Assembly (NCBI GenBank): GCA_023423065.1 | Contig: JAFAGC010000076.1 | Coordinates: forward strand, 62,001 to 126,000 | DNA from: Pseudomonadota bacterium | Lineage (GTDB): Bacteria > Pseudomonadota > Gammaproteobacteria > Steroidobacterales > Steroidobacteraceae | DNA: 64,000 nucleotides | Reading direction: 5' to 3' | The notes under the pieces: model-generated | The model's input: the letters and a program-made list of their open reading frames with translations, nothing else | Databases searched by the model: none | Told to the model about the DNA's origin: nothing | Shown here: one piece after another, positions 17,666 through 27,572 of the stretch | Layout: each line of letters begins with the position of its first letter | Position numbering within the stretch: position 1 is the first letter of the stretch | Translations under genes and position numbers: made by a program

Positions 17666-19683
17666 CTGGAACCCTCGAAATATTCATACGGCAATTTCTT
17701 CGAGCCCGGGAACTGGCAATCGTCCGGGACGTCGGTCGGCTTCTTGTCGCCGATGTGGCGGTCGAAGAAGTCGATCATGCGGCAGCTGATCTCGCGAACG
17801 CTCGCGAGATCGCGCGCGCCGTGGCCGGCGCGCGGCACCAGCAGGGTTTCGAAGCGGTGGTTGCGCTTCTTCAGCGCATCGCGCATTTCCACGTAGTGCT
17901 GGAAGTGCGCGCGGTCGTCCTGCATGCCGTGCACGAGGAATACCGGCGCCTTGATCTTCGCGACGTGGGGTGTGCTCGAGCGCGCGGCCCGGTCGGCGGG
18001 ATCGGTACCCAGCGCGGCATCGAGATATTTCTGCCCGGCCCGCGAGCGGCTGACGTCGCCCACGCCGTGCATGATGTTGAGGTCGTAGACGCCGACGTAA
18101 CCGATCGCGCACTTGTACCGGTCGGGTGTCTTCACGACGCCCATCAACGCCGCGTAGCCGCCGTACGAGGCGCCGTAGATGCAGACGCGATCGAGGTCCG
18201 CGATGCCGGCCTGCGCGGCCCACAACACGCCGTCCTCGAGATCGTCCTGCATCTCGAGACCCCAGTGGCGATACCACGCGTAGTGGAAGTCCTTGCCGTA
18301 GCCGCCCGAGCCACGGTAGTTGACCTTGAGCACGGCGTAGCCCGCGTTGGCGAAGGTCGCGGCTTCCATGTCGTAGCCCCAGTAGTCGCGCACGCCGTGC
18401 GGTCCGCCGTGTGGCAGCACGATCAGCGGCAGCTTCTTCATTTCCTTGTGATTGGGGACGGTCAGGTAGCCGACGAGATCGAGCCCGTCGCGCGCCTTGA
18501 ACTTCACGGCGTGTGTCTGCGGGAAATCCCTGGCCTTCACGCTCGGACGTGGATCGAGGAGGTGGCGGATCTTTCCGTCGTACTCGTTCCATAGATAGAA
18601 CTGTCCCTGCTCGCGGTCGCCGTGGACGCGCAGCACGTGTTCGAGCCCGTCGGCGGTCGATGACTCCATCGCGATCGAACTACCCGGAAAGGCCGCGACC
18701 AGCCGCTGGCGCCGCTTCACCTGGCGGTCGTCGGGCAAGAGCGGCAGGTACGTCGGGTAGTCGTATTGGCTCTTGACCGCGATCGCCTCGTCGTCCTCGT
18801 TGAATACGACCTCGTCGAGATCGACGCGCGGATCGCGGTGGATGAGTTCCTTCTTCCCGGTCTTCGCGTCGACCCAAAAATAGCCGATGGTCTGCGCGTC
18901 GGTGTTGTCGCGGTAGAGGATCTTGTCGGGATCGAACTTGTGCCAGCGGACCGGAACGCTTGCCCCCTTGGCGTTGGAGTAGATGCCCTCGAGCACCCAT
19001 TCGCCGTCGACGCGTTTGTGGACCACCGTCGAATCGAAGTCGTCGGGCAGCGCCCCCACGGCATGGGTGACTTCGTTGTCGTTGTTGAACACGAAACTCG
19101 CGACCCGCGACGGCGACTTCATCACGCGCGTCGCGCGGCCGGTGAAGATGTTCAGCTTGTAGAGGTAGACGAACGGGAATTCCGAGTAGGTAGACCCGGA
19201 AGGACCGACGGTCAGCCAGTAGTGAGAGTCGTCGATCCGGCGTCCGACCTCGGCGCCCTCGAAGCCGCCGTAGTCCGCGGTGCCGTCGCCGCTCCAGACG
19301 CGCCGGATGTCCTTGGTGCGGATATCGAGCAGGAAAAGCCCCGCGCTGCCCCGCCCTTCCGCGAGTTCGCTCTTGTACGTGGAGTTGATCAGCAGGTGAT
19401 GGTTGTCGTGCCAACTGATCTCGCCGACTCCCAGCGGGCCCTCGTACGCCTCGGTGTGCACGACGGACAGGGTCCGCCGGTCGAGGATGTGCAGCACCGC
19501 CCTGCCCTCGTCGGTTACCGCGGTGCCGGCGAAGTACCTGCCATCCGGCGAAATCTTCAATTCCAGGTACTTGGGCCTCGCGATGATGTCGGTCAGCTCG
19601 AGTGGCGGATGCGCGGGTGGCGCCGCCATCGCCGTCGAAACGGCGAGGGACGCGGCGAGCGCGGTGACGATCAAGCGGTTCAC
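17662..19683 (-). CDS. S9 family (prolyl oligopeptidase-type) peptidase, exported
   Basis: 673 residues from GTG at 19683. A signal peptide (about 1-21) precedes an N-terminal beta-propeller (about 30-400) and a C-terminal alpha/beta-hydrolase. The catalytic residues are Ser506 in GASYGGYAA, Asp589 in VHGMQDDRAHF and His621 in RAGHGARD. The upstream LPLIVLPHGGPHGVRDYWG and YRGSGGYGKDFHYA stretches are typical of S9C/dipeptidyl peptidases. It should cut short peptides in the periplasm or at the surface. It starts 5 nt after the receptor stop; a longer open frame into the receptor gene exists but is only overlap. Together they suggest uptake and hydrolysis of peptides. Confidence 0.9.
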   Translation of the reverse strand: MNRLIVTALAASLAVSTAMAAPPAHPPLELTDIIARPKYLELKISPDGRYFAGTAVTDEGRAVLHILDRRTLSVVHTEAYEGPLGVGEISWHDNHHLLINSTYKSELAEGRGSAGLFLLDIRTKDIRRVWSGDGTADYGGFEGAEVGRRIDDSHYWLTVGPSGSTYSEFPFVYLYKLNIFTGRATRVMKSPSRVASFVFNNDNEVTHAVGALPDDFDSTVVHKRVDGEWVLEGIYSNAKGASVPVRWHKFDPDKILYRDNTDAQTIGYFWVDAKTGKKELIHRDPRVDLDEVVFNEDDEAIAVKSQYDYPTYLPLLPDDRQVKRRQRLVAAFPGSSIAMESSTADGLEHVLRVHGDREQGQFYLWNEYDGKIRHLLDPRPSVKARDFPQTHAVKFKARDGLDLVGYLTVPNHKEMKKLPLIVLPHGGPHGVRDYWGYDMEAATFANAGYAVLKVNYRGSGGYGKDFHYAWYRHWGLEMQDDLEDGVLWAAQAGIADLDRVCIYGASYGGYAALMGVVKTPDRYKCAIGYVGVYDLNIMHGVGDVSRSRAGQKYLDAALGTDPADRAARSSTPHVAKIKAPVFLVHGMQDDRAHFQHYVEMRDALKKRNHRFETLLVPRAGHGARDLASVREISCRMIDFFDRHIGDKKPTDVPDDCQFPGSKKLPYEYFEGSR

Positions 19684-19688
19684 GGTGC

Positions 19689-22388
19689 TCAATCGAACGA
19701 GTAGCGCATCGACAGGTACGCGGCGCGTCCGAGCGCGTTGCCGTTCTGCAGGTGCGCCCAGTAGTAAGGCCAGATGCCGCCGCCGTTGTCCTGCGGCTTG
19801 CTGTACAGGATGTTGTCCAGCGTCAGGCTCACCTCGGCCCGCGCGCTGAACTGGTAACGCGCGGTCAGGTTCACGTCGTAGAGCGGCTCGAGGAACTGCG
19901 TCTGCGAGAAGTTGTAGACGCCGCCATTGCGATTCACGTAGAGCGCGGCGCCGACCGACTTGCCCGCCGAGATCGGGTTGTTCCAGGCGAGCGTCAGGCT
20001 CATCGCGTTTTCGGGGGTGGATTGACCCTGCCAGCCGTAGCGCAGATCGATCGGCTCGTCGCCCTCGAAGCTGCTCAGCTCGAACTTCAGGACCTTCGAG
20101 TAGAACAGGGTCGTCGTGAATTGACCCAGCTTCTCCGACTCGTACGTGAAGTCCGCGCGCAGGTCGAGACCCTCGCGCTGCATGCTGTCCTGGTTGATCG
20201 GCTGGACGGTGATGTGTTCGACGGCGCCGAAGCCGTTGCGCGTGATGCGGCCGCGGACGTCGGCGCACAGCTGCGAGGACCCTTCGAGCACGCCGTTGTC
20301 GCACTGCCATTCGCGCAGCAGCGTGTCGTACGCGCTTTCGGTGACGACGAGGTCCTCGAGCCTGATGCGATACCAGTCGAGGCTGACGCCGAATTGGGTG
20401 ATCGGCGTCCAGATGATGCCGACGCCATAGTCGTTGCCGTGTTCCTCGGTGAGCCCGGTGTCCGGGCGGCGCGTCGTCGCGATGGTGCTGAAACCGCACA
20501 CGTAGACTTCGCCGTCGAAACATCCCGGCGCCGAAAAATCGGCGATGGTCTGGAACGCATCGGACTCGCCGTAGAGATTGAACATGTCCGGCGCGCGGAA
20601 CGTCTGCGAGTAGCCGCCGCGGATCTTGAGCCAGTCGTTGGCGCGGAACAGGAACTTCACCTGCCCCGAGGGCCGGCTCGAGATGCTCGACGCGTCGCTG
20701 TAGTGATCGACGCGGCCGGCGAGCGAAATGTCGAGCTTCGACAGCGCCGGGATCGCGAGCTCGAGCGCCAGCGCCTTCCGGTCGCGATCGCCGCGCGACG
20801 AAATCGCGCCGATGTTGTACCAGCCCTCGCCGTCGGTGTTCAGCGAACGCTCGTCGGGAATGATCTCGGTGGACTGGCGCGCGATCTCCGAACGCAGCGC
20901 GAACTTGAGCGGCTTGTAGAGGAAGCCCAGGTCGCCCAGTGTCCCGTCGAGGGTGAACGTGAGGAACTGCGACGACGCGTTGGCGCGCATGACGTTCTCG
21001 CCGATCAGCGCATCCACGTCGGCGGAACCCACGGGCCGCGCGATGTTGTCGACCAGCCGGTTGTCGTAGAAGTCGTCGTCGACGAAGAACGTGTATTGCT
21101 GCATCGGATCCGCGGTGACGGACGATGCACCCTCGAGAATCCAGTCGCGGATGCCTTCTTCCTTGAGGTTGATGGACGTCTCGCGGGTCTGATAACGCGC
21201 GTGCGAGTAGCTGACGTCCCAGTGCCACTGGTCGTCGCCGAGCTGCAGGCCGCCCTTGATGCCGACGGTCGCCGTCCACATCCGCTGGCTCGCCTCGACA
21301 TCGGAAGAGCCGAGTTCGTCACCGGTGAAACCGCGAGTCAGGAACACGGCCGAGGACATGCCCTCGTTCGCGACCACGCCGTTCCAGAACAGCACGTTGC
21401 TGCGCGTGCGGTAGTTGTTGTCGGTGACGATGCCGGTGCCGAACAGTTCGAGGTTGTCGGTCAGGTCGAAGCGTCCGTCGAAGAAGCCCGAGACCTGGCG
21501 TATCTCTGGTTGCAAGGAGATCGTGTGGCTGACCTCGCCGATGCAGGAGTCTTCGGCGAATTCGAGTCCCAACGGTGCGCAGGCCCCGGGCGAAACGACT
21601 GAGGTCACGGGCGCCGGCGGAGTGTTTCGCTGGATCGAAACCATGCCGGCGTTGTAGGGCGCGTGTTTCTTCAGGTAGTCGACGTCGCTCGCGAGGATCT
21701 GCTCGTTCACGAACGCGTCGAGACCGATCGTGAAGGAGCCGCGCTGGAACGAATTGCCGGTGATGATCGAGCCCATCAGCGTTTCGCCCGCGCCGCCCTG
21801 GAAACCGCCGGCGGTCAGGCTCGCCTCGGTCTGGTCCATGTCGCGCTTGGTGATGAAGTTCATCACGCCGCCGATGGCGTCGGATCCATAGATGGCGGAC
21901 GCGCCGGCGGACAGTAGTTCGACGCGCGCCAGCGCCGACATCGGGATCGCCCCGACGTCCACGCCGTTCTGCTCGCCGCCGAACGGCAGTGGATAGTCCG
22001 CGAGCCGGCGGCCGTTGAGCAGGATCAGCGTGCGGCCCGTGCCGAAGCCGCGGATGTTGACCTCCTGGCCGCCGGTGGTGAACCGGCCGAGCAGGTTCGA
22101 CGCCTTGCCTTCCGTGTAACCGCTGTTCTCGGTCAGCGAGTCCATGACGTCGCCGATCGACATGAGGCCCTTCTCGGCCATGTCCTCAGCGGTGACGACG
22201 GTAATGGGAGACATCCCGTCGTTCGCCTCTCGCGGAATCAGCGAACCCGTGACGAGGATTTCCTCGAGGTTCTCCGTGTCTTTCTTCTCCTCGTCCGGCT
22301 TCGCGGTTTCCGCCGCGAACGTGGGCGCGCTCATCGCGAGTGCGAGCAGGCTGATCGACAGGCCGGTCAGATTCTTCGGAGTGTTCAT
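19689..22388 (-). CDS. TonB-dependent outer-membrane receptor
   Basis: 899 residues. A signal peptide (about 1-25) is followed by a TonB-box-like segment (ENLEEILVTGSLIPRE), a plug domain (about 55-185; VNIRGFGTGRTLILLNGRRL and ARVELLSAGASAIYGSDAIGG) and a beta-barrel ending in YLSMRYSFD with a terminal aromatic region. It belongs to the large receptors without a carboxypeptidase-like extension. Ligand range cannot be read from sequence. The peptidase downstream suggests peptides or a peptide-linked ligand. The autotransporter gene ends only 6 nt upstream, so the two surface proteins share a transcript. Confidence 0.95.
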   Translation of the reverse strand: MNTPKNLTGLSISLLALAMSAPTFAAETAKPDEEKKDTENLEEILVTGSLIPREANDGMSPITVVTAEDMAEKGLMSIGDVMDSLTENSGYTEGKASNLLGRFTTGGQEVNIRGFGTGRTLILLNGRRLADYPLPFGGEQNGVDVGAIPMSALARVELLSAGASAIYGSDAIGGVMNFITKRDMDQTEASLTAGGFQGGAGETLMGSIITGNSFQRGSFTIGLDAFVNEQILASDVDYLKKHAPYNAGMVSIQRNTPPAPVTSVVSPGACAPLGLEFAEDSCIGEVSHTISLQPEIRQVSGFFDGRFDLTDNLELFGTGIVTDNNYRTRSNVLFWNGVVANEGMSSAVFLTRGFTGDELGSSDVEASQRMWTATVGIKGGLQLGDDQWHWDVSYSHARYQTRETSINLKEEGIRDWILEGASSVTADPMQQYTFFVDDDFYDNRLVDNIARPVGSADVDALIGENVMRANASSQFLTFTLDGTLGDLGFLYKPLKFALRSEIARQSTEIIPDERSLNTDGEGWYNIGAISSRGDRDRKALALELAIPALSKLDISLAGRVDHYSDASSISSRPSGQVKFLFRANDWLKIRGGYSQTFRAPDMFNLYGESDAFQTIADFSAPGCFDGEVYVCGFSTIATTRRPDTGLTEEHGNDYGVGIIWTPITQFGVSLDWYRIRLEDLVVTESAYDTLLREWQCDNGVLEGSSQLCADVRGRITRNGFGAVEHITVQPINQDSMQREGLDLRADFTYESEKLGQFTTTLFYSKVLKFELSSFEGDEPIDLRYGWQGQSTPENAMSLTLAWNNPISAGKSVGAALYVNRNGGVYNFSQTQFLEPLYDVNLTARYQFSARAEVSLTLDNILYSKPQDNGGGIWPYYWAHLQNGNALGRAAYLSMRYSFD

Positions 22389-22394
22389 CGGGGC

Positions 22395-25300
22395 CTACCA
22401 GCGGTAACGGACGGTGAGGTTGGTCGAAAGCGACTGGTCGGTCGCGCTCGTATCCGCCATGCCCAGTCGTCCGCTGATGTCCCAGGCCTTGTATCGGCCC
22501 GCGATACCGAGCTCGAACTGGTAACCCGAACCCGAGGTGTCGTTCGCGAATGACACACCGTTCGACGAGATGACGCTCTCGCCGTCCATCACGTCGAGGT
22601 AACTCAACTCCGCGATTGGCGTGATCGAGCCGTTGGTCGTCTCGAAGGTCTTGAACACGGACATCCCGGCGCGCAGCAGCGAATGTTTGCCGCCCAGCCC
22701 GGACAACACGTACACGTCGTCGCTCGACGCGAAGTCGTCCATCTCGACGTCGACCGTCGCGTACTGCACCTGTGGCGCGAGCGTGAGACCGGATGTCAGC
22801 TTGCGCGCGTATCCGACCTCCGCGCTGAAGCCGTCGCCCTCGGCTTCCGTCGCGCCGGTGGCGTTTGAGTAGGTGCCGGGCGCCCGGAAGTCGACGTCCA
22901 TCGTCATCGACTGCCAGGTGGCGTTCACGTAGAAGCCGCCGCCGTGACGGTAGTTGGCGCTGAGGCCGTACGCCGACGCGTCGCCGCGCGCGCTCGCCAG
23001 GTTGGCGTTCATGTTCGCGGACGCGTCGCCCTGGCTGAACATCGCGCCGAGACCGAAGCTGCCGCCGCCCAGGGCGCGCGACCATTCGATACCGGTCTGC
23101 AAACCGGAGAGTTTCTGGTCGAAGCTCGCATCCTGGAATTCGTTGACGGGTGTGACCGTGCCTTCCTCGTGGAAGACCGCGGCCCACGCGGAGATCCCGG
23201 CGTTCTCCAGGCCCGCGAGCTGCTGCAGGTTGCGCTCGTCGAGGCTGCCGGCCGAATGCATCCACCAGTTCTGGGCCATCGTCGTCGCGGAAACCGCGGA
23301 GGTCGCCATGTGGCCCATGCCGAAGCTCGCCGTGACGAAGACTTCACCCGTTTCCGCCGAGTAGCCGACTTCCGCGTTCTGCAGGCTGTCGGCGTAGATG
23401 CCGGTCACCCCCGCGATGACGGGATCGTCGGCGAGGTTCTCACCGTCGATGGTCATGACGGTGATGCGCGTCTCGCCGCGCATCTGCGCGGTGGGATTCA
23501 GCACGAGGCCCATATCGCTGCCATCCGCCACGTTGCCGGTGATGTGCAGCCGGTCCGCGGCGGAGTCGTCGATGTCGGCGCCGAAAGTGAAGCCGCCGGA
23601 CACGTTGCCGTCGATGGTCAGGAGACTGTCGACGGCGCCGTTGCGCGCCTCGATGACGCCCTCGGTCATCGACACGTTCGCGCCGGAGATCAGGTTGTCG
23701 CCGCCGGCGACCATGATCACGCCGCGGTCGTTGTCGAACAGGTCGTCGCCGCCGCCGAAGTCGATGACCGTGTCGTTCAGCGTGAGGACGCCGGTGCTGA
23801 CGATCCGGCCGGTGTTGTCCACGAACAGCGTGTTCGTGAGCCTGTCATTGCCGTCGCCGAACCGGATGTCTCCGGCGATCTCGCCCACGTTCACCACGTA
23901 GGAGTCGAAGGCGTGATCCTCGTTGACTCGCAAGGCGGTGCCCGAAGCCGCATCGATGGCGCCCGTATTGAAGACGTGCAGGCCCTGCTCGTTGATCGCA
24001 AGGCCCGAGATCTCCACGCCGGTGGAGTTCGCGCCCACCGCGATCGTGCCGGCATTGACCAGATAGGCGCCGCCGATGGAATCGGCCGTGCCCGATACCT
24101 CCATGTACGAGTAGTAAGGATAGTCCGGGGTGGGCGGCACCAGGACCTGGCCGCTGTACGGAACATCCTCGTGAACGGCATCCAGCCGGAATCCGATCGA
24201 GTTGTCGCCGGTCTCGATGATTCCGGAGTTGACCGCGGTCGCGAATCCCTGGGTGATCAACGCGGTCGGTTCGCCGATGAAGGCCACGCCGCCTGCCGAT
24301 ACTTCCGCGCCAACGGAGTCGTTGCCGACCGAGATCGTGCCGGCGTTTTCAATGAATCCGTAGTAGTTGCCCGCGGCCCGCGCCCCGACCGAGCCGTCCC
24401 CGGTGCTGATGACGCCGTCCTCGGAGTTGAGCAGCTGCGCCGCGAGGCCGAAGCCGAGGGTGTACATCTTCGCAGCTGCGCCGACCGTGCCGTCTCCCGT
24501 CGTGATGGCGCCCGAGTTCGCGACTTCGGAAATCAACATGCCCGACGAGGCGACTCCGTAGCCCAGTTGAGCGAATTCGTCGGCGGTGTATTCGGGGTGC
24601 GGCTGGAAGGCGCTGATGTCGTGATCGCCGGTGGTGACGGTTCCACTATTGGTGGACGTGACGCTCGTCCCCAGCGTGAACATGCCCGTCGAGTTGTCGC
24701 CGGTTACGATGATGCCTTCGTTCAGGTTGAAGGCCGAGAACTCGGTGGGATCCAGCAGCGAGTAGCCCTGGCCGGAGACCATCGAGCCAATCGCCAGTTC
24801 TCCCACGGTGATGTCACCGCGATTGATCGCGGTGGACGTGGTGCCGAACGTGCGCGCCGCGCTGATCGACAGGATGCCGTTCGAATGGAACAGCCGGTCG
24901 AAGGGCAGCGTCGGATCGTCGACCAGCGTCGAGACGCCATTGCCGACCGTGATCGAGCCTTCGTTGATCGCAACCGATGTGCCGCCGATGTTGAAGTTGG
25001 CGATGCCCGCGCTGTCGTCACCCGCGATGATGACGCCACCCTCGCGGTTGATGGACGTGGTGGAGCCCATGCCATTGACCGCGAAGTTGGACTGGTGGAT
25101 GCCCGCGCTCGGATTCTGGAAGTTGGCGAAGGCAACCGATGTGCCGTCACCCACGATGATCGTGCCCTCGTTGATGGCGGTCGATTCGCCCGCCCGCGGC
25201 GTGATCGAAATGCCGCCGCCGCCGTCGCCGAGCTCGATGCGCCCACGGTTCACGATCGTCGTGGAATACAGCCGCGTGTTGGGGATGTCGAACAGCTCGT

Positions 25301-26636
25301 AGACCTCCGAGCCCAGGGCTTCGTTGTAGCGCGCGAAGATCTCGTTCACGTGCGCCTGCGCGGCCAGGTACTCGTTGTTCGAGTTGAGCGCGAATACGCT
25401 GATGCCGTTGACGTTCGCCTGCTGACCGTCGGCTTCCGCCTGTTCCTTCGTCACGCCGCCGTAGATGTCGCCGGTGTTGACGATGTTGACGTCGCCGGCC
25501 AGTCGATAGTCGCCGGCGCTGCCCTGCGACGGCCCGAAGGAGATGCCGGCCGAATAGTTGCCGATGTCGATGCGACCGGAATTGGTGATGTCGGTGGCCG
25601 CGGTCGACGAGGCGTGAATGCCCGCGCTCCACTTGTCGACGGTGATGTCGCCGCTGTTGACGATGGTCGTGCCGCCGTCGCCGCGCGTGTAGATGCCGGT
25701 CGATGCGAATAGGCCGGTGCCGAAAGCGGGCGGCGCCGAAGTGGCGCCCATGTCGATGTCACCGGCGTTGCGGATGTCGATGGCGCCGCCGTCGTACTCC
25801 ATGTCGATCGTGCGCGCTTCGAAGGTGAACTGGTCGGGCGCGTTGACGGCGGTCAGCTGGCCGTACGCATTACGGACGAAATCTCCCGTGCCGGTCTGGG
25901 TCTCCGAGTATTCCGTCCGGAAGACTTCCGTCGATGCGAAAATCCCGGTGCGGCCGGCGGTGTCCTGAGTCGCAGTGATGTCGCCGGAGTTTTCCATCGT
26001 GATCGAATTGCCGGACGGATTGCTGGCCCGGATGCCCGCGGCGCCCGAGAAGGCGATCGATCCTTCGTTGTCGATGGTGATCGCCGATTCGCGCGGATCT
26101 CGCTCGAGAACGGTCGTGCGCAGGTTGTAGGTGATCTCGGCGGTCGCAACGTTTTCCTGGTAGCCATACGTGCCATACACGGGATTACCGAGGTCATCGA
26201 ACAGCGGCTCGTAGTTGCCGCCGAGAACGATCGAAAATGTGTCATCGCTGAGCGGCGCGGAAAGATCGATGGCGCCCGTCGAGACATCGATGCCGATGCC
26301 GCCCGTCAGATCGCCGGAATTGGTGATCGTGACGTCGTCCCAGATTTCGTCGTGACCGATCGCCGACTGTTCATCACCGACCGTGATGTCGTCGGCATTG
26401 CCGATCGAGATTAGCTCGAGGCGCGGCGGAGTGACGGGCTTCGTCGCGGAGATCTCTCCGCTGGAAGCGGCGCGCATCGATGGCGCGCGAGTGGGCAGGC
26501 GCAGGATGTTCTTGATGGCCGCGCGCAGCGAAGCGTCTTCGACCGGCGTATCGGCGCCGAATGACGACGTCGCGAACAACGCCGCGGCTGCCGCGCCCAT
26601 CATCGCGCGGGATTTCTGAGACACCCTTTTGACCAT
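22395..26636 (-). CDS. Autotransporter (type V secretion) with beta-helix passenger
   Basis: 1413 residues. The signal region (about 1-28, AMMGAAAAALFATSSFGA) is followed by a long passenger (about 90-1080) built of repeated units such as ITNSGDLTGG, VNTGDIYGG, NEGSITVGNG, NSGTVTTGDHD and NAGTISVGNDSVG, a beta-helix pattern. A linker and a C-terminal autotransporter barrel (about 1140-1413) end in NLTVRYRW. The barrel should thread the passenger through the outer membrane; no protease motif is seen, so an adhesin-like role is likely but inferred. GGGAGAAG upstream is a good ribosome site. It heads the cluster and is preceded by a 19-bp palindrome. The repeats are coding and not a CRISPR-like array. 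Confidence 0.93.
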   Translation of the reverse strand: MVKRVSQKSRAMMGAAAAALFATSSFGADTPVEDASLRAAIKNILRLPTRAPSMRAASSGEISATKPVTPPRLELISIGNADDITVGDEQSAIGHDEIWDDVTITNSGDLTGGIGIDVSTGAIDLSAPLSDDTFSIVLGGNYEPLFDDLGNPVYGTYGYQENVATAEITYNLRTTVLERDPRESAITIDNEGSIAFSGAAGIRASNPSGNSITMENSGDITATQDTAGRTGIFASTEVFRTEYSETQTGTGDFVRNAYGQLTAVNAPDQFTFEARTIDMEYDGGAIDIRNAGDIDMGATSAPPAFGTGLFASTGIYTRGDGGTTIVNSGDITVDKWSAGIHASSTAATDITNSGRIDIGNYSAGISFGPSQGSAGDYRLAGDVNIVNTGDIYGGVTKEQAEADGQQANVNGISVFALNSNNEYLAAQAHVNEIFARYNEALGSEVYELFDIPNTRLYSTTIVNRGRIELGDGGGGISITPRAGESTAINEGTIIVGDGTSVAFANFQNPSAGIHQSNFAVNGMGSTTSINREGGVIIAGDDSAGIANFNIGGTSVAINEGSITVGNGVSTLVDDPTLPFDRLFHSNGILSISAARTFGTTSTAINRGDITVGELAIGSMVSGQGYSLLDPTEFSAFNLNEGIIVTGDNSTGMFTLGTSVTSTNSGTVTTGDHDISAFQPHPEYTADEFAQLGYGVASSGMLISEVANSGAITTGDGTVGAAAKMYTLGFGLAAQLLNSEDGVISTGDGSVGARAAGNYYGFIENAGTISVGNDSVGAEVSAGGVAFIGEPTALITQGFATAVNSGIIETGDNSIGFRLDAVHEDVPYSGQVLVPPTPDYPYYSYMEVSGTADSIGGAYLVNAGTIAVGANSTGVEISGLAINEQGLHVFNTGAIDAASGTALRVNEDHAFDSYVVNVGEIAGDIRFGDGNDRLTNTLFVDNTGRIVSTGVLTLNDTVIDFGGGDDLFDNDRGVIMVAGGDNLISGANVSMTEGVIEARNGAVDSLLTIDGNVSGGFTFGADIDDSAADRLHITGNVADGSDMGLVLNPTAQMRGETRITVMTIDGENLADDPVIAGVTGIYADSLQNAEVGYSAETGEVFVTASFGMGHMATSAVSATTMAQNWWMHSAGSLDERNLQQLAGLENAGISAWAAVFHEEGTVTPVNEFQDASFDQKLSGLQTGIEWSRALGGGSFGLGAMFSQGDASANMNANLASARGDASAYGLSANYRHGGGFYVNATWQSMTMDVDFRAPGTYSNATGATEAEGDGFSAEVGYARKLTSGLTLAPQVQYATVDVEMDDFASSDDVYVLSGLGGKHSLLRAGMSVFKTFETTNGSITPIAELSYLDVMDGESVISSNGVSFANDTSGSGYQFELGIAGRYKAWDISGRLGMADTSATDQSLSTNLTVRYRW

Positions 26637-26691
26637 TCACTTCTCCCAAACAGTTCTTGTTTTCGCCGGGAGAAGAGCAAGCCCGCCCGTA

Positions 26692-26710
26692 CGCGCCCGA
26701 ATCGGGCGCG
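26692..26710. promoter_or_regulatory. Perfect palindrome in the autotransporter leader
   Basis: CGCGCCCGAATCGGGCGCG is a perfect palindrome around a central A, 56 nt upstream of the autotransporter start. It could be an operator, or in RNA a stable hairpin with a GAATC loop; no T-tract follows. It is the only strong structure in the 261-nt gap between the autotransporter and the next response regulator. Confidence 0.5.
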
Positions 26711-26897
26711 TTCAGCGTGTGGTCGCGTCCATGACCTGTGTGTGTCGGAGCGGCCGGGCTAACTTCCCGGCTTTCCGCAAAATTTTCGTCGAGCCTGCGT
26801 GATTGTTTTCGCGTCGGTGACGGGCATGCTCTTCTCTGCGGCCGATCCTGAATAACCGGGCGCTGTGGCAGCCATCGGGGCAGACCTTATATTTGGG

Positions 26898-27572
26898 TTA
26901 TGACGGATCGGACGAGACGAGTCCGTTGCGGATCGCGAAACGCACGAGTCCGGGAACGTCGTAGATGTTGAGGCGCTGCATGATCTGCCCGCGATGCGCT
27001 TCGACGGTCTTGATGCTGAGGAACAGCCGCTCGGCGATCTGCCGCGTCGGATGACCTTCGGCGATGAGCTGCAGGATCTGCCGCTGCCGCGGCGTGAGCA
27101 GCGCGAGTTCGGATTCTCCATCGCCGGCGCGCCGCTCGAGCTCTTCCACAACTTCCGCGTCGAGCGCCTGGCACAGGTAACGCTTGCCCGAGCAGATGGC
27201 GTCGAGCGCCGCCGCGAGTTCGTCGAACGCGGAATCCTTGTTGAGATAACCCGCGGCGCCGGCCGCCAGCGCACGCGCGGCGTGTTCGGGCGAGTTGTGC
27301 ATCGACAGCATCAGCACCTTCGTCGGCACCGCGAGCCGCGTGATGCGCGCCACCACCTCGAGGCCGTTCAACCCCGGCAGCGTGATGTCGAGCAGGATCG
27401 CGTCGGGCGGATCGCGCCGCACGCGTTCGAGCGCATCGAGCCCGTCGCCGGATTCGCCGACGACTTCGATGCCCGGAAGGCTTTCGAGCAACGCGCGAAT
27501 ACCGGCCCGCACCAACGCGTGATCGTCGGCGAGCAGGATGCGGCGTTTGGCCGTGGCGGCTCTGACTGCTAT
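26898..27572 (-). CDS. NarL/LuxR-type response regulator with non-standard start
   Basis: 224 residues if begun at ATA 27572. The receiver domain has ILLADDHALV, phosphoacceptor Asp62 in AILLDITLPGLNG, LMLSMHNS and YLNKDSA. The C-terminal LuxR helix-turn-helix has LTPRQRQILQLIAEGHPT and SIKTVEAHRGQIMQRL. It is the partner of the propeller kinase just upstream. In frame there is no ATG, GTG or TTG near the domain start. GGAG (27581-27584) stands 8 nt before ATA, which overlaps the kinase stop as ATAG, the position where ATGA would be expected. ATT at about 27597 is another option. Either a rare start codon or a sequence error must explain this. Confidence 0.85.
   Translation of the reverse strand: MAVRAATAKRRILLADDHALVRAGIRALLESLPGIEVVGESGDGLDALERVRRDPPDAILLDITLPGLNGLEVVARITRLAVPTKVLMLSMHNSPEHAARALAAGAAGYLNKDSAFDELAAALDAICSGKRYLCQALDAEVVEELERRAGDGESELALLTPRQRQILQLIAEGHPTRQIAERLFLSIKTVEAHRGQIMQRLNIYDVPGLVRFAIRNGLVSSDPS

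Noticed and set aside
19684..21279. N-terminal extension of the S9 peptidase into the TonB receptor gene
   Set aside because: The extension is a shifted-frame reading of the receptor. The signal peptide begins at the GTG at 19683.
22944..25712. A 922-codon open frame on the plus strand
   Set aside because: It is antisense to the repetitive autotransporter passenger; its Val/Asp/Arg/Ala-rich product has no family pattern. The minus-strand gene is the real one.
22700..26500. Repeated 30-60 nt units that could suggest a CRISPR or tandem array
   Set aside because: The units are imperfect, in frame and encode NSG/TVGD beta-helix repeats of the autotransporter.
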